Below, piece by piece: positions 57,342 to 64,000 of a stretch of 64,000 nt of DNA. Under the pieces are notes generated by a model. The model did not search any database, had not been told where the DNA came from, and saw only the letters and a list, made by a program, of their open reading frames with translations. The stretch's first letter is position 1; every line of letters starts with the position of its first letter. A program made the position numbers and the translations under genes. Source of the DNA: Bacillus sp. HSf4 (GTDB taxonomy: Bacteria > Bacillota > Bacilli > Bacillales > Bacillaceae). Location: contig NZ_CP120679.1 of NCBI RefSeq assembly GCF_029537375.1, positions 3,150,001-3,214,000 on the forward strand, given 5' to 3'.

Positions 57342-60300
57342 CATTCCCTCCTCAATGGAGTTCCGAGTACGACGACAGGCGGCACCTTCTCAGGAGCTGC
57401 AAGACGCAATAAGCCGTATCCGATCCCTGACAGCCCCAGCATTAAGCTCGGGGTTTCCTCATTTTGAGGTATTCCGCAGCACCATCCCTTATCCATCGCT
57501 TCTTCTACGATTGCACTTCCGATTTGCATGGCATTTTTCTTCAGCTTTTCATCTTTTAAAACATCTGAAGCCAATAACAAAACTTCCAAATTGCCGAAGT
57601 CACCGTGACATTGGCAATGACTTCCGCCAAACCCTTCACGGAGCGTCGTCTGGATTGCCGTTTCAAGTTCTTCCTTCATTTTATCGTCCCGCCAGTGCTG
57701 CATTGTCATAAGCCGTCCCAGCGCTATTCCAGCCGCGCCATGGCACCATTGAACCGGATTTGTAATGCCTAGACTCTTTCGTTCTTCCCGGTAGCGAAGA
57801 TCCGCCCAATTTCCCTCTTCAGGTATAAACATTGTTCGCTCATAGGAAATGGCCTGTTTGCTGCATTCAAGAAAACGCGTATCTTTTGTGGCGGTGTACA
57901 GTTCCGCCAATGCCCAAGCGATCCCTGCAGTGCCGTGAGACAAGCCGATCAGCGCCCTGCTTTTGTCAACTGGCGATGTCCAACCGCACCCTGCCTTTTG
58001 CTCAGCTGCATTTGCAAGCAGGTGTTCGCCGCATTGAACGGCAACCTGCAGAAGCTTGTCTGACTTTGTCAAATGGTAAAGACGCAATGCCACTAGGAGT
58101 GTTCCCGCCGATCCGCCGATCAGATCAAACATTTGATCTTTTTCGATCCACTTTTCACACTCTCCGATGGCATCCGCCGCTTTCCGGATATATTTCTCTT
58201 CCTTCCATAATGCCCACAGATGGCTGTACACATAGGCAATGGAAGCATACCCGTGAAAAGCGGAGAGAGAACCGAGACCATTATACCGGTGAAGAAAGTC
58301 TTCGGCTGATTTTACCGCGGCTTCAGCTACTTCTGCATAACGCCGATCCTCGGAAATTTCCGCCAAATACGCATAAAACAACGCGACGCCAAGCACGCCG
58401 TCATATAAGGTGGCATCCAAAGGCGTAAACAGCCACCGGTCATTAAGGGAAGCGCCGATACCGATCCAGCTGACATCTTCTTTTTTGTCGCCCCAATAAG
58501 CTGCTTCCAATAACCGATCACCGATCATCATGGCCTGCTTGACAAATTCCTCAGGCGGATGCTGATGTCCAATTTTCACGTTAGAAAAATCGTTTCGGTA
58601 TTGCTTAAGGTCCCAGCGCTTCAGCATCGTGGCCATCGAGGTGCGGATATACCTAATCTGTTTGGAACAGTCCTCTCTGCTGAACATCTTGATCCTAGTC
58701 AATACTCGCTCTAATACCGTAATATGATAAAAGTTCTGAATCTCCTTGCCGTCGCTGTCCCAAGCAGACAAAGAATTAATTTTCGAATAGAAGTAAGGGA
58801 TGTCCCCCTGCAGCAAATCCCGTGTTTCTGAAGGTATAAGTTCCAAAAATTTATCATTTGTGTCCACTATCCGCCATAAGTAGTCAAATAGCCGAACTCT
58901 GTCAAGTCCGTTTCGAAGATAATCAGGATGTAAACCGGCTTCCAGCATAGTAGAATAGGACTGTGTATGCCGAAAAATCGAACGGACTGTATCATGTTGA
59001 AAAGCCTTGACAGGCCCCTCTGAAGAAAGCAGTTCTTCCCGATGCCGCATAAATATTAAGTAAACTCGTTCAAATCCGGCAGCGATATCATCGATATAAT
59101 CCTCCGGCGAAATCTCGTTCCCATTATGGCTCGGCCGATTTTTCGCCCCTTTTGAAAATCCGCTTCCTTTTACAAGCCGCATTTTGTCTGTTCTGATATT
59201 TTCGTACTTATATTTTCCCCTCGGCAGTCTTTGTCCGCCATGTCCGCCGATTCCGCTCAGTTCAATGGAACGGAATGATCCCGACTTAAATAAGGAGGCA
59301 GGCAAGATGCCGGTTCTTAATACGGACTGTGACAGTTCTTCGGAAGTTCTCTGCAAGGCGGTAAATTCGTCCTCATCCGTCGGCTGGATGTTTTGGAATA
59401 AGGATTCCAAGTCGATAAATTGCGGAAATTCTCCTGAAGCGATCATGTTTTCCATGTGCATGTCAGTCGCATACAGCATATGTAGTACCGCTATACAGCC
59501 CCCCAGCCGCTGATAAAAATGGCTTACTTGCTCAAGAGTTTCGCACTCTCTTGCTTCAGCAAATTCCTGCCAGCCGTAGCTAGTGCAGTCCATTGTATGT
59601 AAAGGTTGAAAAGATGGAGTAGCGCCTTTTTCATTCAGCCAGAATAGCAGCTGATTGAAATGAAGATCGACGCCAAGTGAACGAGGCTTATACACCAGGC
59701 GGCTGCCTGAGGCAAACTCAAAAATCATCACGCTCCGCCCATTCCGATGCAAATCACCGCTCCCTGTATTAAGGTGTGTTAGATGAGAGAAGTCTCCTGA
59801 AAAAGAATGCTGAATAGAATCATAATCAGCAAATAAACGTTCAATTCCTTCACAAATGGCATTCTTTCTCCTCATTGCCGTTTCAACCATGATGCGGGCC
59901 AGCAGAGGATATTTAGATAATAATTGAGAAATGCTTTCCTTTTTTTCAGCGTATTCAGCAATAAAATATTCAAAACGCTTTTCCGGGGTGTCTCCTTTCA
60001 GACGTCCTTCCATCCGGGCAAGATTCAATTCATAGACAAGGACGCGTTCTGCCAGAGCCAATAAGTTTTTGCATACAGCGCTGAGGATGCTCCGCCTGAT
60101 GACGGATTCTTCCGCACATTCCCGTCCGTATTTTATCTTCCAAATCCGGTATGTATCGGCTATGCCGGTGTTCAGCCAATCCAGAAATGGCCTAACAAAA
60201 CTGATGAACATATGACTTTTCAACTCGTCATCTTCCAGGTCCACCTTGCAATTGATCGGCAAATGCTCGTTAAAAAATATGTCATCCAGCTCATCCATCC

Positions 60301-60553
60301 ACTCGGCCTTTTGGCGGGCGGCCGGAGAATGTTTGGCGGCCAGCAGCAATTGGAAAGAACGCTTATCAAGTCCGTCATTTTGCAGACGATGTTCCATCAA
60401 ACGCAAAGGTAAACCAGTCTGTTTGCACCATTTTTCCAGTTCTATTTCTTCATCGATCTTAGTATCTGCGTCATTCTCAATTGCCCTTTCATGCAAATAA
60501 AGACCCCGATTCCATGCTGCTGTCTGATCTACTGTAGACAAGCGATTTGACAT
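57341..60553 (-). CDS. lanM: class II lanthipeptide synthetase LanM
   Basis: A 1070-residue bifunctional enzyme that phosphorylates and eliminates Ser/Thr to dehydro residues and then joins Cys to form lanthionine rings. The N-terminal dehydratase (DUF4135) shows LVYKPRSLGVDLHFNQLL and the kinase-like TDMHMENMI with FIDLESLF. The C-terminal cyclase has the zinc ligands in QWCHGAAG (Cys-937) and CQCHGDFG (Cys-982, His-983), plus LIGLSHGTAGIAWAL. ATG 60553, eight bases after GGGAGG, is preferred; the frame is open upstream for 31 codons. Length is typical for LanM. 211 bases separate it from the second precursor gene. Confidence 0.94.
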   Translation of the reverse strand: MSNRLSTVDQTAAWNRGLYLHERAIENDADTKIDEEIELEKWCKQTGLPLRLMEHRLQNDGLDKRSFQLLLAAKHSPAARQKAEWMDELDDIFFNEHLPINCKVDLEDDELKSHMFISFVRPFLDWLNTGIADTYRIWKIKYGRECAEESVIRRSILSAVCKNLLALAERVLVYELNLARMEGRLKGDTPEKRFEYFIAEYAEKKESISQLLSKYPLLARIMVETAMRRKNAICEGIERLFADYDSIQHSFSGDFSHLTHLNTGSGDLHRNGRSVMIFEFASGSRLVYKPRSLGVDLHFNQLLFWLNEKGATPSFQPLHTMDCTSYGWQEFAEARECETLEQVSHFYQRLGGCIAVLHMLYATDMHMENMIASGEFPQFIDLESLFQNIQPTDEDEFTALQRTSEELSQSVLRTGILPASLFKSGSFRSIELSGIGGHGGQRLPRGKYKYENIRTDKMRLVKGSGFSKGAKNRPSHNGNEISPEDYIDDIAAGFERVYLIFMRHREELLSSEGPVKAFQHDTVRSIFRHTQSYSTMLEAGLHPDYLRNGLDRVRLFDYLWRIVDTNDKFLELIPSETRDLLQGDIPYFYSKINSLSAWDSDGKEIQNFYHITVLERVLTRIKMFSREDCSKQIRYIRTSMATMLKRWDLKQYRNDFSNVKIGHQHPPEEFVKQAMMIGDRLLEAAYWGDKKEDVSWIGIGASLNDRWLFTPLDATLYDGVLGVALFYAYLAEISEDRRYAEVAEAAVKSAEDFLHRYNGLGSLSAFHGYASIAYVYSHLWALWKEEKYIRKAADAIGECEKWIEKDQMFDLIGGSAGTLLVALRLYHLTKSDKLLQVAVQCGEHLLANAAEQKAGCGWTSPVDKSRALIGLSHGTAGIAWALAELYTATKDTRFLECSKQAISYERTMFIPEEGNWADLRYREERKSLGITNPVQWCHGAAGIALGRLMTMQHWRDDKMKEELETAIQTTLREGFGGSHCQCHGDFGNLEVLLLASDVLKDEKLKKNAMQIGSAIVEEAMDKGWCCGIPQNEETPSLMLGLSGIGYGLLRLAAPEKVPPVVVLGTPLRRE

Positions 60554-60764
60554 TTGCCTTACCTCCCTGTCTTTTACATCATCCGTAATGACAATAGAAG
60601 ACAAGGGTGAACGAATTCTCCCTTGCCCTCTATAAAAGGTTTCCATTGTTGAAAATAAAATATATATAGCGTTTGGAAAACCTTCAATTTAATCCATGCT
60701 CAACGATGCTGCCTGTTGAATACTTTGCAGCTGCTGGCATAGATATAGAATGTATAATATTTTA

Positions 60765-60896
60765 TTAGCAGCAGACAAACACGCTGTTAGGACAATCGTC
60801 AGTGATTGTGCATGCCCAGCCGCAGCCTGCAGCTCCTGCTGCTTCTTTCAATTCTTCATCAGATAGAGTAACAACCGTATTCTTCAATTCTTCCAT
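60765..60896 (-). CDS. lanA2: class II lanthipeptide precursor, copy 2
   Basis: A 43-residue precursor identical in protein sequence to copy 1. The leader (MEELKNTVVTLSDEELKEAAGA) has the LS.EEL...GA pattern cut by C39 proteases. The predicted core after Gly-Ala is Ala-Gly-CGWACTITDDCPNSVFVCC, with five Cys, two Thr and one Ser. AAGAGGTG precedes ATG by the usual distance. The nucleotides differ from copy 1 only at synonymous sites, nearly all in the leader and at the end. It lies 78 bases after copy 1. Confidence 0.9.
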   Translation of the reverse strand: MEELKNTVVTLSDEELKEAAGAAGCGWACTITDDCPNSVFVCC

Positions 60897-60974
60897 TTTA
60901 TTCACCTCTTTTTAATTTTAGAGCATTTCTCTCAAAAAATTGGTAAAGAAGAACTTGTTTACACGAGTTTGTAC

Positions 60975-61106
60975 TTAGCAGCAAACAAACACGCTGTTAG
61001 GGCAATCGTCAGTGATTGTGCATGCCCAGCCGCAGCCTGCAGCTCCTGCTGCTTCCTTCAATTCTTCATCAGACAAAGTGACGACTGTGTTCTTCAATTC
61101 TTCCAT
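60975..61106 (-). CDS. lanA1: class II lanthipeptide precursor, copy 1
   Basis: The first precursor gene after the promoter, 43 residues. The tail ITDDCPNSVFVCC is the same as in salivaricin A of the lacticin 481 group, where Thr-Cys, Thr-Cys and Ser-Cys rings form. Here the N-terminal part is CGWAC instead of SGWIA, so two cysteines lack a dehydrated partner. Core Thr-8, Thr-10 and Ser-16 are expected to pair with Cys-13, Cys-20 and Cys-21, leaving Cys-3 and Cys-7. AAGGAGGTG directly precedes ATG, stronger than in copy 2. Confidence 0.92.
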   Translation of the reverse strand: MEELKNTVVTLSDEELKEAAGAAGCGWACTITDDCPNSVFVCC

Positions 61107-61148
61107 CTTTTCACCTCCTTTCAATTGGGATTATTACCTGTATTTCCT

Positions 61149-61176
61149 ATTATATGAAAAGAGAGGATGATGTCAA
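61149..61176 (-). promoter_or_regulatory. lanA operon promoter
   Basis: Consensus SigA elements on the minus strand: TTGACA (61176-61171), 16-base spacer, TATAAT (61154-61149), 43 bases before lanA1. Both boxes are perfect, suggesting strong constitutive or repressor-controlled expression. Confidence 0.85.
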
Positions 61177-61179
61177 AGG

Positions 61180-61479
61180 GATTTTTCAAAATAATTCAAG
61201 ACTTTCAACACCCTTTTAATTTAGTAATTTTCTAGTATAATTAAACCCATTTATTAGGGGTTATTTCGGTATATTTGAATCTATTTCGCATACTCATATG
61301 AAAGAAAACGGTTTATTCAATATTCCGAAAAGAGCACAACCTTTTTCATAAAAAGTTTTTTATTATATTTATATAAAGTGGAATTTAAAAAATTTTTTAA
61401 AACCCGACTAAACTTATATAAAAACAACAAGATGGAATATTTACACTTTTTGACGCTTTTTTAACCTGAATGTAAAATA
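61180..61479. other. AT-rich region upstream of the lanthipeptide operon
   Basis: About 300 bases with no supported gene; long A and T runs (for example around 61350-61400) are likely curved DNA. It may hold regulatory sites for the lan promoter or be the junction of the inserted cluster with the bceAB backbone. No direct repeats or integrase remnants were seen by eye. Confidence 0.45.
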
Positions 61480-61518
61480 AAAAAAGATAGACTCCCATCA
61501 GAAGTCCATCTTTTTTTT
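61480..61518 (-). terminator. bceB terminator
   Basis: AAAGAT-GACT and AGTC-ATCTTT pair with a single mismatch around CCCATCAGA; T runs on both sides. It starts at the bceB stop. Confidence 0.75.
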
Positions 61519-63445
61519 ATTTCGATACGCCGCCATCATGATAAATGGCGTTTTTCAATTGTTTCAAATACTGAAAGCGAATAAACAAGAAATACATGCA
61601 TTGAATGAGAAGAAATGCACCAAGCACGAATGCTGATTCTTTGATGAGTGAAACACCTGCCGCTTCAAAAACATGCTCCAGTGCAGTAAGTGCAACGGCT
61701 CCATGAGTCAGCGCCACGCCAATCGGAACAAAAAACAGCAACATAAGCTGCGTTGTTATGATGTTTGACATCTCTTGTTCGGTTAAACCTAATTTTTCGA
61801 TTGCCTGCAGCTGAGCCCGGTCATTTTCAAAATCAGTATATATTCTAAAGTATAAAAAGCTTCCCGCAGCAGCAAAAAACACGGCCCCAATGAATAGACC
61901 AGCAAACAAAACATGCCCCATTTGCTGTTTTATTTCGTTAAAGTACAGCGCTTTTGCCTGAAAATGATAAGCGTCATCCTTTAAGGAACTTTCCAGTTTA
62001 TGCTGAATCTCCTTTGAAACCTTTTCAGTCTGCTTCCAGTCCGCGATATCATATGCATAAACTTTTCTTTCATTCTCGCCATTTCCCAGCTGCGCGTATA
62101 GATCATCAGATACAATCAGGGCCCCGTTATAGCCGGTGAATTTCAAAAGAGGCGCTGGAACGGCTTGAGATTGAATGACATGAATCTTTTTTTGACTTTC
62201 TTCAAGCGTCCATTCACTTTTTTTAGCCGCGCTCATCCCTTTGTTGAAAAGAAAAACGGCTTGGCTTCCGGCAAGATCGATGGATTGTTTATGGCTTTCG
62301 ATCACTTTATTATAGTCGGAAGCCTTTAATATGGTCAGCTTATTTGAAGTGCTAACATCGGTTTCGTTTTTTATACTCATGATCGTTTTTTCATAATGTA
62401 TCTTTTCTTTGTTCAGTAAACGTTCGATCATTTGAATATCGTTTTGCTGATGAGAGCCGCCCGCTGGTGATTCATATTGAATGGCAGCCTCGGGTTTATC
62501 TTCTTCCATTTGCAGCAATAATGACCTTAATCCAACAAGTGTTCCGATTGCGGTGCACGCTACCGTTGAAACGATCGTTACAATAAAGAACATCCGGGCA
62601 TTATCCCTCAACCGGTAAGCCAGATCAGAGAGCGTGATCAAATTTGTTTTTTTCCAATAAAATTGTTTTTTCTTCTTTGATAATTTGATGAGGAACACAC
62701 TGAGTTGTGAAAACAATAAATAAGTGGCAATAATCACAGCTATCGTTACAGGAATCATTGCAGCTAGAACCATGATTCCCCTTACAAGCAATGCAGCCGT
62801 ATATCCGCCGATCAGCAGCACAACGGCCAAAACAGTCAAAAATGGGGAAACTGCCGGGTCGGGCTTTGGCTTGGCGGTTCCTTTCAACAATGAAATAATG
62901 GAACTGTTTTTTAAAATCGCGGCTGTGAAAAAAGAAATAAACAAAAATAGAGCCATGAACGAAAAAAATGTAACCCCTATGGCCTTGAGAGGCCAATAAA
63001 ACCCGAGGGAATAATCAATGTCCAGCAGCTTGGAACCGAGAGCTAAAATTCCCTGCGAGAGAACAAGTCCGGCCGCAATCCCGGAAATGGTCGAAGCAAA
63101 TCCAATCAGCAGGTTTTCCAAAAACACAAGAAACTTTAATTGCATATTCGTCATGCCAAACATGCTCATAATTCCAAATTCTTTTTTGCGTGTTTTTAAT
63201 AAAATGCCCATTGAATACAATATAAAAAAAAATGTAAATACATAGATGATAAACTGGGCAAAATACATTCCTGTCTGTGCTCCCGAACCCAGCGTTCCGC
63301 TTTTTTCCAAGTTGAGATTTGGATGAAAGGCGAGCATCGAATAAACGAAAAAGAGCATGACAGAGAAAGCGCTGCTTAGAAAATAGCCGGCATAAAGGCG
63401 TTTATTGCGCAACACATTATTGAACACCAGTTGGCGAAAGCTCAT
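61517..63445 (-). CDS. bceB: BceB-type ABC permease (bacitracin/lantibiotic resistance)
   Basis: A 642-residue permease of the Bce family with ten predicted helices and the large extracellular domain of about 200 residues between TM7 and TM8 (residues 310-510). It starts MSFRQLVFNNVLRNKRLY and has the FtsX segment RKKEFGIMSMFGMTNMQL. BceAB transporters free lipid-II-cycle targets from bacitracin and some lantibiotics, and sense the drug for the BceRS system. Overlaps bceA by 29 bases. Matches B. subtilis YtsD/BceB by position. Confidence 0.88.
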   Translation of the reverse strand: MSFRQLVFNNVLRNKRLYAGYFLSSAFSVMLFFVYSMLAFHPNLNLEKSGTLGSGAQTGMYFAQFIIYVFTFFFILYSMGILLKTRKKEFGIMSMFGMTNMQLKFLVFLENLLIGFASTISGIAAGLVLSQGILALGSKLLDIDYSLGFYWPLKAIGVTFFSFMALFLFISFFTAAILKNSSIISLLKGTAKPKPDPAVSPFLTVLAVVLLIGGYTAALLVRGIMVLAAMIPVTIAVIIATYLLFSQLSVFLIKLSKKKKQFYWKKTNLITLSDLAYRLRDNARMFFIVTIVSTVACTAIGTLVGLRSLLLQMEEDKPEAAIQYESPAGGSHQQNDIQMIERLLNKEKIHYEKTIMSIKNETDVSTSNKLTILKASDYNKVIESHKQSIDLAGSQAVFLFNKGMSAAKKSEWTLEESQKKIHVIQSQAVPAPLLKFTGYNGALIVSDDLYAQLGNGENERKVYAYDIADWKQTEKVSKEIQHKLESSLKDDAYHFQAKALYFNEIKQQMGHVLFAGLFIGAVFFAAAGSFLYFRIYTDFENDRAQLQAIEKLGLTEQEMSNIITTQLMLLFFVPIGVALTHGAVALTALEHVFEAAGVSLIKESAFVLGAFLLIQCMYFLFIRFQYLKQLKNAIYHDGGVSK

Positions 63446-64000
63446 CTTTATTTCCTCCTATAGCCGATAAAACCGTCAAAATTCGATTAAAAAACGCTTG
63501 TTGATCCTCTTCTTTATAAATTTCGTTATACAGCGTACCGTCTTTAATAAAAATGATGCGGTCGCAATAACTGGCCGCCAATGGATCATGCGTCACCATC
63601 ATCATGGTCACGCGGTCCTCCCTGTTGATCTTTTTTAAAATTTCCAGCACGTCTTTTGCCGATTTAGAGTCTAAATTCCCCGTGGGCTCATCTGCTAAAA
63701 TTAATTTCGGTTGATGGATAATGGCACGGGCGATCGCTGTTCTTTGCGATTGTCCGCCCGATATTTCGTACGTGCGTTTGTTTAAAATATGCCCAATCCC
63801 GAGTTTTTTCGCGATCGCGACTGCACGTTCTTCCATTTCTTTCACATCCGTTCCCTCAAGCGTGAGGGGCAGCACAATGTTCTCGATGACAGTCAACGTT
63901 TTCAAAAGATTAAAGTCTTGAAATACAAATCCCAATTCTCTCCGGCGGAATAGCGCCAATTTCTTTTTGCTGAGGTTGCGGACGTTTTCTCCATTGATCA
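63417..64000 (-). CDS. bceA: BceA-type ATP-binding protein (5' end outside the window)
   Basis: The C-terminal 194 codons of the ATPase partner of BceB. The Q-loop ELGFVFQDFNLL, signature ISGGQSQRTAIARA, Walker B LILADEPTGNLD and H-loop MMVTHDP are visible; Walker A and the start codon lie beyond the right edge. The frame continues to base 64000 without a stop (NGENVRNLSKKK at the edge). In B. subtilis the sensor kinase and regulator BceRS lie next, presumably just outside. Confidence 0.9.
   Translation of the reverse strand, partial: INGENVRNLSKKKLALFRRRELGFVFQDFNLLKTLTVIENIVLPLTLEGTDVKEMEERAVAIAKKLGIGHILNKRTYEISGGQSQRTAIARAIIHQPKLILADEPTGNLDSKSAKDVLEILKKINREDRVTMMMVTHDPLAASYCDRIIFIKDGTLYNEIYKEEDQQAFFNRILTVLSAIGGNKDELSPTGVQ

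Noticed and set aside
60553..60646. 31-codon N-terminal extension of lanM
   Set aside because: The internal ATG at 60553 has a strong GGGAGG site at the right distance; the extension lacks one.
54180..61176. Lichenicidin-type two-component lantibiotic
   Set aside because: The two precursors are identical and there is only one LanM; the core matches the lacticin 481/salivaricin A group instead.

Overview
The window looks like a chromosome segment of a Bacillus licheniformis-group species. Gene order and protein content closely follow the ytoQ-to-bceAB stretch of the Bacillus subtilis chromosome: ytoQ, ytoP, ytzB, malS, ytnP, trmB, ytzH, ytmP, amyX, ytlR, ytlQ, ytlP, ytkP, ytjP, pbuO, ythQP, ytzE, ytzG, ytgP, ytfP, opuD, cse60, yteU-yteP, ytdP, ytcQP, ytbQ, ytaP, leuS, ytvB, yttBA, ytr operon, bceAB. 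Base composition, strong AGGAGG-type ribosome sites and rho-independent hairpins fit a low-to-mid GC Firmicute. Species assignment is inferred from synteny and recalled protein similarity, not from a search.

Layout. 0-25 kb is mostly conserved housekeeping: peptidases, malic enzyme, a quorum-quenching-type lactonase, tRNA methyltransferase, pullulanase, a lipid-kinase-like protein, a cysteine-synthase paralogue, purine permease, a MurJ-type flippase and the OpuD glycine betaine carrier. 25-28.6 kb is more variable: a secreted protein of unknown function, the sporulation protein Cse60, a rhodanese, a Rap-Phr signalling pair and a DUF1992 protein. 28.6-40.3 kb is a rhamnogalacturonan (pectin) utilisation locus: YteP/YtcP permeases, YtcQ and YteS lipoproteins, YteR hydrolase, the YtdP membrane AraC regulator and accessory enzymes, with a perfect CcpA cre site before ytcP. 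40.3-43 kb holds an APC permease divergent from a LysR regulator plus a VOC protein. leuS follows, with a full T-box leader. 46-54 kb carries YtvB, YttB, a small membrane protein ending at an in-frame amber codon, YttA and a ytr ABC operon with one membrane subunit fewer than recalled for B. subtilis, under a clear YtrA operator.

The most notable feature is at about 54.2-61.2 kb: a compact class II lanthipeptide locus between the ytr operon and bceAB. A strong SigA-type promoter drives two tandem short genes encoding the same 43-residue precursor. They are followed by LanM, a LanT with an N-terminal C39 protease, a membrane-tethered thioredoxin-like protein and a VKOR-family quinone-linked oxidoreductase. 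The core peptide ends like salivaricin A (ITDDCPNSVFVCC) but begins with a Cys-Gly-Trp-Ala-Cys motif. That supplies two cysteines beyond the three needed for lanthionine rings. The co-encoded VKOR-thioredoxin pair is a natural candidate for oxidising them to a disulfide. No dedicated LanFEG immunity or LanRK genes are visible; the adjacent BceAB detoxification transporter (bceA runs off the right edge) may contribute resistance.
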